DNA of 64,000 nt from Primulina eburnea (GCF_022965805.1 NC_133104.1:21092912-21156911), one strand, 5' to 3'; shown: positions 45,975 to 59,407, counted from the stretch's first letter. Numbers and translations are program-made. The notes: generated from the sequence alone by a model not told the origin.

Positions 45975-47904
45975 TGTGGGGACTCGGGCTCTAATTCTTT
46001 TTCTTGGGATTAAATGGATTGTTATTAAAAACGTGAGTCAAATTTTTGCTTTTTACAATAAATCAAATGTAACTAAACAAACATAATTCTTAGTTTAGCT
46101 TACAATATAAACATGAAGTACAAGTCTTGTTCTTACAACTAGTGTTCAATACCATCTATAAACAAACGGTAGTACAGGTCTAACAAAAGAACCACTAGTC
46201 CTCTGCTGCGCCCGAGATCACCACGCTATCACGATCATCTCTGTCTCGACCCAGATCCTGCCCCACCTGTTGTTATGCACACATACAGACATAACAACAG
46301 CCGGAAAACCGGTGAGAACAAATCCCAGTATAAACATGTAACATGCATATAAACAATCAAACATGAAACATGCTGATATGAATGTCATTCATATAAAATC
46401 ATACAATGTGAATCTAATCATGTCTAGACTCGACTCGACTAGAACTCTAGGGATCCCGTTGTGAATAAGACGTCACTGGCTGTCACCTACCCTACCAATC
46501 GAGGTGCTGTACGTCTTATTCCTAGACTTCGGCCTGATCTGTATCCGCGTCTACAATAGGGGCGGTGATCTTCCCCTAAGCTGAGATATCGCCGAACATC
46601 TAGTAGTCTGCCTGATCTCCAGACTGCCCTATCTTAATGCATGAATACAAAATCTGTAAACAAGCATAATGCAATGCTACACGATCTGTAAACAAGGCAT
46701 AGCAAGATCTGCATACAAATTCTATAAACAAATCTATAACAATCATAATCATATCAAGGTATGAACAATAAAACAAGTATGTGATTTTGGTTGGTAAACT
46801 CAAATGTGATCTCATTTGAGTCGTGATTCCCCAAACAAAACATGCACTATACCTTTCGTCATAGAATCGCTGTCACGGTCGTGAATACGAATCTGAAATG
46901 GAAATGTGGATACGCACTCTATCAATTTCTAATCTAAATCAACACATAACCAAGTCACTACGTGATCTCAATACAATTTGACTGCATAACGACGTAATTC
47001 TCGATACCGGTCAATCCAAATCTCAACAAATATCAACACTATCTCATTTTCAGTCATAATCTAATACAATATCCATCCAAAACACAATAATTCTGCCCCA
47101 ATAATTCATAAACCATACTGAAATTCATAGGAAATGTATATGATATCATTTCTTTGATCCGTTTACAAATATATCATGCTCAATACGTCAAGAACACAAT
47201 ATAACTAGCATACTCTCATTTCCTTAACATCTGAATTTCGAAACTTACTGGAATCGAATAAAACTTACATCACTTTGTAGATAATGAAGAGAGAAGCTCA
47301 AAACCAAAGTCGGATTTGAATTTGGATGAGTAAATCTTCTAAAATCACAATTACAAGTGAAAGGAAACTTGAAAGCCTTTCTTCCTCAGAAATTCTCGAT
47401 TCTTGCTACTGAAAATGAGAAGGAATCATGGCAAATTTGTATATATACCTTGCATGTTTTCGTACACATGGCAATCCATTTGGACTACACGTCTCGCGCA
47501 TATGCGCGGCATTACTCGCGCATATGCGCCGAACCTACTGTCTCGGCAGATTTAGCACTCGCGCATATGCGCCACTAAACTCGCGCATATGCGCCAATGG
47601 TTCTGGACGCTCCGCGCATATGCGCCACTACTCTCGCGCATATGCGCCAAGGCTGTTGTACATGTCGCGCATATGCGCCACTCTTTCCGCGCATATGCGC
47701 CAATGCTACTGGAATTCTCATGCATATGCGCGCATTCCTTCGCGCATGTGCGCCATAGCTTCGACCTTACTTATTCTTTTGACTATCTTTCACATCTTTA
47801 TTATACATTTCCCTTTCTTTTCTAGTCCAATGAAATACATCTACAATCATCTTAATTATCAACAAATCCCTCTGATTATGATAACTAAATCTTCGAGCCT
47901 TACA
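45975..47904 (-). repeat. 3' LTR of J
   Basis: Complement opens TGTAAGGCTCGAAG and ends AGTCCCCACA. TATA at 47440-47447 with the RY box TGCATG at 47451-47456. Confidence 0.96.
47496..47753 (-). repeat. GCGCATATGCGC array, J 3' LTR
   Basis: Ten sites at 47496, 47518, 47561, 47583, 47614, 47636, 47667, 47689, 47720 and 47742: distances 22, 43, 22, 31, 22, 31, 22, 31 and 22. The last two sites are slightly altered. Confidence 0.96.
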
Positions 47905-47920
47905 TTTCTCCCCCTCTAAG
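47905..47920 (-). other. Polypurine tract of J
   Basis: The complement reads TTAGAGGGGGAGAAA, adjoining the LTR start. Confidence 0.85.
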
Positions 47921-48005
47921 AAATGATTTCGCCCTCGAAATCGCACATCATTCTATCAATGAAAGCATCAAAATTAATAATATCAAAGTTAGATCAATAC
48001 TTACA

Positions 48006-50640
48006 TTATTGAAATAATTCGGGGTGTTTCTGTCGCATGTTGGCTTCTGTCTCCCAAGTCGCTTCCTCAATGCCATGACGACTCCACTGAACTTTCACGA
48101 GTGGAATATTCTTCGTTCTGAGCTTCTTTTCTTTCCGATCAAGAATCTGTATCGGTTGTTCCACATAGCTCAATGTCTGATCAAGTTCAGCTTCGTCAGG
48201 TTGAATGACATGAGAAACATCTGGCATATACTTACGCAACATCGATACATGAAAGACATCATGTATCCCAGATAGAGAAGGAGGAAGTGCAAGTCGATAA
48301 GCTCGATCGCCAATCTTCTCAAGAATCTCGTAAGGACCAATGTATCGAGGAGATAGTTTCCCGCGTTTGCCAAATCGAACAACGCCTCTGAATGGAGAAA
48401 TCTTTAAGAATACTCTATCTCCCGCCTCAAATACTAACGGTCTACGTCTGATATTGGCATACTTTGCTTGTCGATCTTGTGCTGTCTTCATCCTCTTCTG
48501 AATGAGTTTCACCTTCTCTGTCATGTCACGAATCATATCTGGCCCAAGTTCGGGTACCTCTGAAACGTCATCCCAGTATAGCGGAGATCTGCACTTCTTG
48601 CCATACAAAGCTTCAAACGGTGCCATCTCGATACTCGTCTGATAGCTATTATTGTAAGAGAATTCGCAAAGAGGTAGAGAATCTTGCCAACTAATGCCAA
48701 AATCTAGCACGACGGCTCTCAACATATCCTCTAAAGTCTGGATAGTCCGCTCTGACTGTCCGTCTGTCTGAGGATGGTAAGCAGTACTCAGGTGTAATGT
48801 CGTACCTAAGGCCTGCTGTAGACTGTGCCAGAAGTGTGAAGTGAATCGTGGATCACGATCTGATACGATAGACTTCGGCACTCCATGCAATCTGACTACC
48901 TCACGAATATAAATCTCCGCCATCTGATCGGTCAATCTGTCAATGATAACCCAAATCGCATCGCAGCCTCTGGATGATCGTGGTAACTTCGTCACAAAAT
49001 CCATGGAAATGTGATCCCATTTCTGGAATGGCTAAACTTTGAAGTAATCCACCAGGTTTCTTCCTCTCAGCTTTCACCTGTTGGCAGTTCAAACACTTAG
49101 ACACAAATTCGGCAATGTCTGACTTCATTTGCTTCCACCAGAACTGTGTCTTCAAGTCGTTGTACATCTTTCTGCCACCCGGATGAATGCTGAACCGACT
49201 ACAATGTGCCTCTGTCAGAATCTACTGTCTCAAATCTGCAACATCTGGCACAACTAGACGGTTATTCACGTACAACACATGATCTCGTACCTGATATTCT
49301 GATACATGCCCTGATCTGACCATTTGGATTGATTTCTGCACATTCTGATCGGTTCTTTGTGCTTCCTTGATCCTCATAATCAAATTGGGCTCAACTTGGA
49401 TCGTAAAAAGTCGTAGTGGCTTACTATCTGTATCAAATTCTAATCCAGATGTACAGCAATTTTCAACTAACTTGTTAACACCTATCGTCGATAAGGACAA
49501 AGAACATACCCTACGACTCAAGGCATCTGCTGCTGCATTTGACTTCCCTGGATAATATTTGATTTCACAGTCAAAGTCTTTCAGAAGATCTAGCCATCTA
49601 CGCTGCCTCATGTTCAGTTCTGATTGAGAGAATAGGTACTTTAGGCTCTTGTGATCGGAAAATATCTCAAATTTTTCGCCGTAGAGATAATGACGCCAAA
49701 TCTTTAATGCAAATACGATAGCCGCCAATTCCAAATCGTGAATGGGGTATCGGATCTCGTGTGGCTTCAATTGTCTCGAGGCGTATGCGATCACATGGCC
49801 TCGCTGCATAAGAACACATCCCAAACCTCTATGAGAAGCATCACAATACACAACAAAATTACCTGTACCTGTAGGTATCGTCAATACTGGAGCACTGGTC
49901 AGCCTTTTCTTCAATTCAACAAAGCTAGACTCACACTCCTCTGACCAAACAAATGGTGCATTCTTTTGCGTCAATTGAGTTATTGGCTTTGCAATACTGG
50001 AGAAATCTTTGATAAATCTTCTGTAGTATCCGGCTAAGCCCATGAAACTGCGTATTTCTGGTACAGAAGTCGGTCTCGACCAACTGATCATAGCTTCCAC
50101 TTTACTCGGATCTACAGAAATACCATCTCCAGAAATGATATGCCCCAAGAATACCACTCGATTCAACCAAAACTCACACTTTGACAATTTAGCATACAGT
50201 CGCTCGTTTCTCAACGTCTGCAAAACAATTCTGAGATGCTCTGCATGCTCATTTCTGTTCTTTGAATACACCAAAATGTCATCAATGAAAACAATGACAA
50301 ATTCATCCAAATATTTCTGAAATACTTGGTTCATCAAGCCCATAAATACCGCAGGAGCATTGGTTAAACCAAAAGGCATGACAATAAATTCGTAATGTCC
50401 ATACCTGGTTCGAAATGCTGTCTTTGGTATGTCTATATCTCGAACTCTGAGCTGATGATATCCAGATCGCAAATCAATCTTAGAATACACAGAGGATCCC
50501 TGCAACTGATCAAATAGATCATCGATCCTAGGCAAAGGATATTTATTCTTGATCGTTGCCTTGTTCAGTTGCCTGTAATCAATACACAAACGCATCGAAC
50601 CATCTTTCTTCCGCACAAACAGCACCGGAGCGCCCCAAGG
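48006..50640 (-). pseudogene. J RT, RNase H, integrase and chromodomain
   Basis: From 50625: RT ([31 protein letters not shown]), RNase H ([25 protein letters not shown]) to a stop at 49222-49224 (apparently Gln to TAG). The same frame resumes 49167-48940 with the integrase zinc region. A short deletion near 49020 shifts frame to 49004-48006: integrase core ([42 protein letters not shown]), barrel and chromodomain (ILDRKEKKLRTK, EEATWE). About 15 codons between DRLT and DQMAE are missing compared with the K copy. A close relative probably supplies the intact version. Confidence 0.93.
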
Positions 50641-50647
50641 AGATACA

Positions 50648-52489
50648 CTAGGTCTGATATATCCCTTGGCCAGAAGATCTTCTAACTGTGCTTTCTTTTA
50701 GTTCGATGGGTGCCATCCTATACGGAGCTCTCGAAATAGGGACGGTACCTGGTGTAAGATCAATACTAAAGTCTACCTCACGAACCGGAGGTAATCCTGG
50801 GATCTCATCTGGGAAAATATCAGCAAATTCCCGCACTACTGCTATATCTGCCAATGTCGGGCTCGACTTCTGCATGTCTACAGCATAAATAAAGAAACCA
50901 TCTGCTCCTTTTTGCAATAATCTGTTCATAGTAAGAGCCGAAATCAAGGGAATCCGAGATCTGGAACCCTTCCCGTAGAATTTCCACTCGTCTGTCATCT
51001 CGGGTCTGAATCTGACAATCTTGTGGAAACAATCCACGGTAGCTCTGTACTTTGTTAGCATGTCAATCCCGACTATACAATCAAAATCAGCTAGACCCAA
51101 CACTATACACTCTAGGTCAATTTCATGCCCCTCAAACTGTAGAATGCAATGTCTAACCGTAGTTACAGATATCAATCCACTTCCCAACGGAGAATTAATA
51201 GACACAACATCTAGCAAAGACTCAACAGGCAAAGAATGCAACAATGCAAATCGCTCTGAAATGAATGTATGCGATGCACCTGTATCTATCAAGATATAAG
51301 CAGGATAACCATAAAGAGAGCAGTTACCTGCTATAACATCATCTTGTGCATCTTGTGCTTGCTCTTCTGTCAATGCAAACACTTGAGCCTGTTGCCTCGG
51401 GGGTTGAGTCACCGTCTGACTACCTCGGCCTCTGGGTGGAGTCTCTACTGGTGGAGGCTGAAAAGAGTGAACTGATGATGCCTGCCGCTCAAACTGAGGT
51501 ACGGAACCGGATGCTCTTCCACTCTGGCCTTGCTGTACACTCCTCTGGGGACAGACTTTGGCAAAATGCCCCAGTTGCCTACAAATGTTGCATCGGCCTG
51601 TAACTCCTTGGCACTGTTCAGTCGCATGCCTACCTCCACAAGAATTACAGTAAACACCTGAAGTCCTTGAACATTGATCAAAACCCGTCTGTCTTGATCC
51701 GCTTGAGCTGGACGAACTGCTCCCAGGTCGCTTAAACTATTTCCCCTTCGCCTTCAGCTGTTCTTTGCGTCCACTACTACTACCACCGCTTTCGAATCGA
51801 GGAGGAGGAACTTGGGATGGAGGTGCTGGTGGTCTCGGTATCGGAGCAACATAAGGAGCACTCCGCTGCCTCAACAATCCTGCTTCTGCACCCTTGGCTC
51901 GATTCAATGCATCCGCAAAGTTATTAGGTCTTCCCGTGTTTACCAAGGTAAAGATGTCCGGGTTCAAGCCATTTATGAATTGGTCCGCCACCGCCTCATC
52001 ACTACCTGAAACATGGGGTGCAAAACGAAGCAAAGAAGAGAATTTGGCAACGTACTCCTCAATGTTCAGTGGCCCTTGCCTCAGATTGGCAAATTCAGCA
52101 CCTTTATCCTTGCGATAGGAGATGGGAAAGAAACGCTGATAGAACTCCGTCTTGAATACCTTCCAAGTAATCTCGGTACCCCGCTGCTCTAAAGCTCTCC
52201 TAATGTTCAACCACCAATTCTTGGCTATATCTTGCAATTGATGGCCAATTAGCTTTATTCTCTTCTCGTCACTGTACTCCAAAGAGTCGAATAACATTTC
52301 AATGTCCTCAAGCCAACTTTCGCACTCGATGGCATTCTCGGTACCTTTTAATGTGGGAGGTCGAAAAGATTGGAATCGCTTCAGCAACGTCTCCATAGGG
52401 GTCGCCGTAACATCCATAGGATCTCCGGATGTGCTCCCCTGTTCTGGCGCTGCTGGTCGTAGAGATACGGCTCCTCTTCTAGGAGGCAT
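50648..52489 (-). pseudogene. J gag and protease with one nonsense codon
   Basis: The ATG at 52487-52489 follows a GTTATTAG acceptor-like site. Capsid: METLLKRFQSFRPPTLKG, ADQFINGLNPDIFTLVNTGR. A TAG at 51737-51739 replaces what looks like Gln after KAKGK. The same frame then continues with Ser-rich sequence, zinc knuckles (CNSCGGRHATEQC, CNICRQLGHFAKVC) and, from about 51412, protease ([10 protein letters not shown]) up to the RT start, where a small deletion near 50695 shifts frame. Gag and pol share one frame, as usual for chromoviruses. Confidence 0.92.
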
Positions 52490-52721
52490 ATCTAATAACC
52501 CAACGGATTAGTAAACAAGATATACTACTGTCTCAGCCATCCTCTAGTCAGTTACCTCTGATCTAGAATCAGTTCTGATTCAGTTTATCACATGCTGAAA
52601 GAAATCAAACACAAACAACATGTAATAGGAAAGCAATAATCATGCTAGCACATCATAAGCAAGGAAGAAGACTCGATCTACCCCGCTCATTCTATCCTAT
52701 CTCAGTCTAAAGGAACTCTCT

Positions 52722-52733
52722 GCTCTGATACTA
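52722..52733 (-). other. Primer-binding site of J (one change)
   Basis: The complement reads TAGTATCAGAGC; all other elements here have TGGTATCAGAGC. A single G-to-A change. Confidence 0.85.
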
Positions 52734-52738
52734 CCTGT

Positions 52739-54668
52739 TGTGGGGACCCGGGCTCTAATTCTTTTTCTTGGGATTAAATGGATTGTTATTAAAAACGTGG
52801 GTCAAATTTTTGCTTTTTACAATAAATCAAATGTAACTAAACAAACATAATTCTTAGTTTAACTTACAATATAAACATGAAGTACAAGTCTTGTTCTTAC
52901 AACTAGTGTTCAATACCATCTATAAACAAACGGTAGTACAAGTCTAACAAAAGAACCACTAGTCCTCTGCTGCGCCCGAGATCACCACGCTATCACGATC
53001 ATCTCTGTCTCGACCCAGATCCTGCCCCACCTGTTGTTATGCACACATACAGACATAACAACATCCGGAAAACCGGTGAGAACAAATCCCAGTATAAACA
53101 TGTAACATTCATATAAACAATCAAACATGAAACATGCTGATATGAATGTCATTCATATAAAATCATACAATGTGAATCTAATCATGTCTAGACTCGACTC
53201 GAATAGAACTCTAGGGATCCCGTTGTGAATAAGACGTCACTGGCTGTCACCTACCCTACCAATCGAGGTGTTGTACGTCTTATTCCTAGACTTCGGCCTG
53301 ATCTGTATCCGCGTCTACAATAGGGGCGGTGATCTTCCCCTAAGCTGAGATATCGCCGAACATCTAGTAGTCTGCCTGATCTCCAGACTGCCCTATCTTA
53401 ATGCATGAATACAAAATCTGTAAACAAGCATAATGCAATGCTACACGATCTGTAAACAAGGCATAGCAAGATCTGCATACAAATTCGATAAACAAATCTA
53501 TAACAATCATAATCATATCAAGGTATGAACAATAAAACAAGTATGTGATTTTGGTTGGGAAACTCAAATGTGATCTCATTTGAGTCGTGATTCCCCAAAC
53601 AAAACATGTACTATATCTTTCGTCGTAGAATCGCTGTCACGGTCGTCAATACGAATCTGAAATGGAAATGTGGATACGCACTCTATCAATTTCTAATCTA
53701 AATCAACACATAACCAAGTCACTACGTGATCTCAATACAATTTGACGGCATAACGACGTAATTCTCGATACCGGTCAATCCAAATCTCAACAAATATCAA
53801 CACTATCTCATTTTCAGTCATAATCTAATACAATATCCATCCAAAACACAATAATTCTGCCCCAATAATTCATAAACCATACTGAAATTCATAGGAAATG
53901 TATATGATATCATTTCTTTGATCCGTTTACAAATATATCATGCTCAATACGTCAAGAACACAATATAACTAGCATACTCTCATTTCCTTAACATCTGAAT
54001 TTCGAAACTTACTGGAATCGAATAAAACTTACATCACTTTGTAGATAATGAAGAGAGAAGCTCAAAACCAAAGTCGGATTTGAATTTGGATAAGTAAATT
54101 TTCTAAAATCACAATTACAAGTGAAAGGAAACTTGAAAGCCTTTCTTCCTCAGAAATTCTCGATTCTTGCTACTGAAAATGAGAAGGAATCGTGGCAAAT
54201 TTGTATATATACCTTGCATGTTTTCGTACACATGGCAATCCATTTGGACTACACGTCTCGTGCATATGCGCGGCATTACTCGCGCATATGCGCCGAACCT
54301 ACTGTCTCGGCAGATTTAGCACTCGCGCATATGCGCCACTAAACTCGCGCATATGCGCCAATGGTTCTGGACGCTCCGCGCATATGCGCCACTACTCTCG
54401 CGCATATGCGCCAAGGCTGCTATACATGTCGCGCATATGCGCCACTCTTTCCGCGCATATGCGCCAATGCTACGTGAATTCTCATGCATATGCGCGCATT
54501 CCTTCGCGCATGTGCGCCATAGCTTCGACCTTACTTATTCTTTTGACTATCTTTCACATCTTTATTATACATTTCCCTTTCTTTTCTAGTCCAATGAAAT
54601 ACATCTACAATCATCTTAATTATCAACAAATCCCTCTGATTATGATTACTAAATCTTCGAGCCTTACA
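52739..54668 (-). repeat. 5' LTR of J
   Basis: 1930 bp, nearly identical to 45975-47904. GTAAGT donor complement at 54027-54032; RY TGCATG at 54215-54220. Confidence 0.96.
54260..54517 (-). repeat. GCGCATATGCGC array, J 5' LTR
   Basis: Same ten-site layout and total length (258 bp) as the 3' LTR copy; the first site has one C-to-T change. Confidence 0.95.
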
Positions 54669-54673
54669 TCTGT

Positions 54674-56070
54674 TAATTCTTATTGATGTTCTGTTCTGAT
54701 TAGCAAAATAAAATTCTGAACCCTCTGATTCCTGAACTGATGTACACTCAACTGGTTACAATAAACTGTACCAACAATGATTCACAATAACAGTAATATT
54801 ACATCAGATTCAGAATAGAAAGAACCTGTACAGATCTAGTGAGTCTAAGAAAACTCATAAAATAACAAAATCAAGCAACTGTAAATTCTGGCTATATGAC
54901 CAATCCTCATACTGCCCAGATCAACTGCTCTATCTCATCTGCAAATAACATATGCTCCCAACAATATAAGATATCACAATTACTGATGTAGAACAATAAC
55001 AATACTCAGCAGATATAAAACAATAAGAGAATAAAATAATCAGAATAAGATAATCTGCAGGTAATAAATTTCTGACATTTCTGGAATTCCTGATCTTTCT
55101 GTCTTAACTGTCTAAATCAACCGATCTTCAGATACTGTATATTCTGAGTAAACACTGTATCAATAACTGCCTACTGGATTCATACCTGACCCATTTCTGT
55201 ATACAATGGTCATAGTTCTCTGACTATTTAACACAATCTTCAAATATTCAATATAATCAATCAAGTGCTGCAATATCAAAATCTCAGAGGTATAACAAGC
55301 ATAAAATCATCAGAACATCTCTGGATATACTGAAACATGCCAAAGAGCAATACTAAATCAGATATAACTCCTGTTCGGTACTCTTTTATTGATCTTTCAG
55401 TTCATTCTGTATCATTCTGTACATTCAATGTCATTCTATGCTGAATTCTAAAACAACAATCAATATCTGATCTGAATTCAATTCTGAAATCTATCTTTCT
55501 GATAAAAAGCAATTCTAAAATCTTATCTGGGCAAGATCAGTTAATTTGTACATCATTAGCAAATCTGCCAATGCTATGGTCGATTTCAGTCAATCTACTG
55601 AATACATAAAGATACTATCTGTTCCTTTCTGTATTAATCGAGTCATATACAACACAGATATCAAAGGAATTCGAAATCTAGAATCCTTACTGTGAAATCT
55701 CTACTCATCAGCCATATCTGATCTGAATCTTATACTTTTCTGACTGGAATCTAATCTATAATAGTTCTGTACTTGTTTAGCATATTAATATCAATAATGC
55801 GGTCGAATCAGAAGACACAAGTACATTATAATCTAACTCAATCTTATTCTTATCTTACTGTAGAAATTTCTGATATCAACATTTCCTCAACAAGCAAGGA
55901 TATCAATACTACAGTACATACAAACCCAACAGATACAACATATCTCCATGCACTCAGTCAAAGATATTCTTAACAAATGCATTAGTATATATCAATACAT
56001 ATGCAATAGAATCATAAAGAATAGTACCTGTTGTGAATTCTGGGTCTGTTTCTCAACTAAACGATGTTCC
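54674..56070 (-). pseudogene. H decayed pol (5' part)
   Basis: No open frame. Faint similarity to the protease/early-RT region of J and B remains at about 55540-55900 (for example GATATCAAAGGAATTCGAAATCTAGAATCC against B 36130-36150). The rest is A+T-rich decay with CTGATATC-like repeats. I see no other gene. Confidence 0.6.
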
Positions 56071-56971
56071 CTAAGATCTTCGAGACCATCTCTGGGGACA
56101 AACTTTAGCAAAATGCCCCAGCTGTTTACAAATATTGCATCTACCAAGCACTCCTTGGCATTGCTCTGAAGAATGTCTCCCTCCGCAAGTCCTACAATAG
56201 ACATCAGTATGGCTTGTGCTGGAACCACTTGAGCTAGAGGAGCCACTTCCCAACTTCTTGAATGGCTTCTTACGAGTTTTCAGCAAATCTTGTTTCCCAC
56301 TCGTACTGCCACGCTCATATCAAAGAGGGGATTGCTGTGTCTGGGGTTGCTTCACACACAGCCGCGTCAATTGTCTAATTAGACTTGCCTCAGCTCTCTT
56401 CGCTCTACTCAAGATATCCGCAAAATGGTAAGGTCGCTGCAGATTCATAAATGCAACTACCTCCGAATTCAACCCTCTGATGAACTGATTCACTATAGCT
56501 TCATCATTTCCAGCTATCTGAGGAGCAAAATGCAGTAGAGTAGAGAATTTGGCAATATATTCATCAATATTCCATTGACCTTGGCTTAAATTCTCAAACT
56601 CTGCTTCCTTGTCCTCTCGGTACGAGACTGAGAAAAATCGTCGATAAAATTCATTTCTGAATATTTCCCACGAAATCACTGTACCTCTCTGTTCCCACAT
56701 TCTTCTACTGGTAATCCACCAATTCCTGGCGGCTTCTCGTAACTGATAAGGTACCATTTTAACTCTCTGTTCATCCGTACAATCAAGTAAATCAAACAAA
56801 ATCTCTATATCATCAAACCAATTCTGACAATCTTCGGATGTCTCGGTACCACTCAGAATCGGCGGCTGCAATAACTGAAATTCTTTCATCTTTTCTTATA
56901 GCTGGGTTTCGAATGCATCCATCTGTTCAGAAGAAGTACTGCCCTTTTCTGAAATTCTTCGAGGCGGTATA
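56071..56971 (-). pseudogene. H gag
   Basis: Gag recognisable in pieces. At the expected start (56969-56971) the ATG is ATA, and a stop falls just before 56889. From 56889 to 56320 a capsid frame reads QLLQPPILSGTETSEDCQNW, FYRRFFSVSYREDKEAEFEN, NQFIRGLNSEVVAFMN. In another frame, 56286-56071 has Ser-rich sequence and two zinc knuckles (CRTCGGRHSSEQC, CNICKQLGHFAKVC). It is more diverged from B, G and J gag than those are from each other. It cannot make a full protein. Confidence 0.88.
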
Positions 56972-57293
56972 TCTGATAATCAAACAGATGAGTACATAAT
57001 CTATACAATCTGTCTCAGCCCTCCTCTGATCATATACCTCTGTTCCAGACTCGGTTCTGATTCAGGCTTAACAATTACATGCTGCAATCAACTCAGATAC
57101 AGACAACATGTAATAGGGAAAGCAAGAAATAATGCTAGCACACATCATGCAAATCAACATTGACGTAAATCTCATGCTAGCAGTCACATGCAAGGAAAAA
57201 AATTCAATCTACCCCGCTCATTCCCTTCTATCTCAATCTAACTCAGTCTAAAGGATCTATCAGTTCTGACTATCTTAATCTAAAGGATCTCTC

Positions 57294-57305
57294 GCTCTGA
57301 TACCA
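57294..57305 (-). other. Primer-binding site of H
   Basis: The complement reads TGGTATCAGAGC, five bases inside the 5' LTR. Confidence 0.9.
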
Positions 57306-57310
57306 CCTGT

Positions 57311-59407
57311 TGTGGGGACCCGGACGCTAATCAAGTTCTTAATCATCGTTGGGATTAATTATCTGTTCTGATAAACAAGGTCTAAAATTTTTCTTTTTAA
57401 ATTATATAACTGCGGAAGGTAAGGGACTCTAAATACTATACATGTCTGTATATAAAATACAATTCAGTATTAAAAATACAATAATGTACAACATTCTAAT
57501 CTAAGGTTCACTACTAAAATTCTAGTAGTAAAATCCAATCTACTGTAAGTCCGGAATCACCACGCTAAACTCGTCTTCTCTCGTCATCTTCGTGACCCCG
57601 ATCCTGCCTCCCCTGATGTCATGTACACATACAAACAAGACACCAGCCGGATAACTCCGGTGAGAATAAATCCCAATATAAAACATGGTAAGCATGTATA
57701 GAAACAAACTAATTCATAAAATATGCGATCATGTGTAAACACAATATATTTCATAATCTATGAAATTAAGCATGCAACTCAAATCAGATAAACATGCATA
57801 TCAACAATCTAAATCATAAATCATGCTAGCACAACTGAAAGCAATAACGATGGGTCCCATGATCTAGGAGCCACATCAATATAAGCATGAAGTCCTAATC
57901 AAATCATGTCTAGACTTGACTCGATCTATAACTCTAGGGATCCCGGGGTGAATAAGACGATCTATCACCTACTCTCCAATCGGGGTGACGGTGCGTCTTA
58001 TTCCTAGACTTCGGCCTAATCTGTATCCGCATCTACAATAGGGGCGGTGATCTTCCCCTAAGCTGTGATATCGCCGAACGTCTAGAAGTCTGGATGATCT
58101 CGCAGACTTTCCTATCTTAATGCATGAATACACAATCTGTAAACAAGCATAATCATCTTAATACAATGCAACATGATCTGTAAACAAAGCATAGCAAGAT
58201 TTGCATACAAGTTCTATAAACAAATCTATAAACAAGAATATAGTATGTGATTTATTGGGCAACTCAAATGGTGATCTCAATTGAGTTGTTTCTTCCCGAA
58301 TATCACATGAATTATACCTTTGTCGTCCCCGTCCGAGGAAGACGAAGTCTTGAAGTCCAGTCTGTCCATATCCGATCTGAAATGACAAAATCAAATACAC
58401 TGTATCACTGTGTAGCTCAATTCACAATCTGTTCTGATCAATACTCAATTCAGTATACAATCTGATCAATGTCTGAACAAGATACAATCTGAGTCGTATC
58501 AATAATATCCCGATATAATCTAAATCATATCTGAATCTGATTAATCTGTTCCAGCATATGAATATCTAACAAATACATCTTCAGAGATGCTGAAATACAA
58601 AACACCGACATACGATATTCTTTCTTTGATCTGACTTCACATATCTACTGAATAATCTATCCAGACATACAAGAATAATCATCTATTCATTCTTCAATCA
58701 AGAACAATACAAATCTAGTGTTTGATCTCAATCGATATCTTTCGAAAATCATAACAATTACAGAAACAGTCTGTTCTTTAATCTGACTTCAATTCTATAA
58801 TGTCTACGGTAATATAAACGTCATATCTGAATCACATGCAATTCTAGCAACATCATATTTCCAAAATATCTCAAAATGTAATAAAACTTACGTCCTTGTG
58901 TAGCTCTAGTCGAGAGGAGTTCAGAACTAAAGTCGGATTCGAATTCTGCTACACGGTTTCTTCGTAAATCCAGTTCCAACGCAAAGAGAAAAGTTTCTCT
59001 CTCTAAGCTGTCGATTTCCCTTGAAAAACTAAGAGGAAGACACGACTTCCCTTCCTATATATACTACATGCATGTACAAAAACGTGGCATATTTTCCGCA
59101 TTGCACATCACACCGCGGGTGCGGTCCCTGCAGCACCTCGGGTGCGCTTCAGTCTCGGCAATTCTATCTAAAATGCACAATTCATGACCGCGGGAGCGGC
59201 TCTTCCAATACCGCGGGTGCGGTGTATGGAAGACCGCGGGTGCGGTCTTGCTTCGCCCACAAGGGCGCGGGTGCGGTCTTGCACGTTCTGAAAATTTATA
59301 TTTTGCTCCGAGCAACATCCCATAATCTTATCTGATCAATTCTATAAGTCTTGGGATATTTCATTAATCTTGTCTGATCAATTCTACGACAATTCTGGGG
59401 CATTACA
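57311..59407 (-). repeat. 5' LTR of H
   Basis: 2097 bp, near-identical to 42657-44772. Donor GTAAGT complement at 58886-58891; RY CATGCATG at 59067-59074 next to the TATA. Confidence 0.95.
59113..59276 (-). repeat. CCGCGGGTGCGG array, H 5' LTR
   Basis: Same as the 3' LTR array minus one 19-bp unit, and with two point changes in motifs (CCTCGGG, CGGGAGCGG). Confidence 0.93.

Larger units (their letters stand above)
45975..54668 (-). mobile_element. Complete chromovirus element J
   Basis: 8694 bp on the minus strand, LTRs 45975-47904 and 52739-54668, both 1930 bp and almost identical, with target duplication TCTGT at 45970-45974 and 54669-54673. Interior: primer site, gag, protease, RT, RNase H, integrase, chromodomain, polypurine tract. 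It is the deepest and probably one of the youngest insertions of the G-H-J stack, yet already has stops and frameshifts. Confidence 0.97.
42657..59407 (-). mobile_element. Chromovirus element H, pol decayed, with J nested
   Basis: Minus strand. 5' LTR 57311-59407 (2097 bp), 3' LTR 42657-44772 (2116 bp), primer site at 57294-57305, polypurine tract at 44773. LTRs are about 99% alike by eye; a single 19-bp array unit explains the length difference. Excluding J, the interior is about 3.8 kb against 4.8 kb in J, with gag partly readable and RT/integrase reduced to faint similarity. So H was apparently already defective when last copied. Left target copy CACAT; no matching right copy. Confidence 0.9.

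Noticed and set aside
47496..47753. CRISPR-like array (short palindromic repeats with regular spacers)
   Set aside because: Repeats are only 12 bp, spacers 10-31 bp with repeated lengths, both LTRs carry the same copy, and the context is a plant retrotransposon promoter without cas genes.
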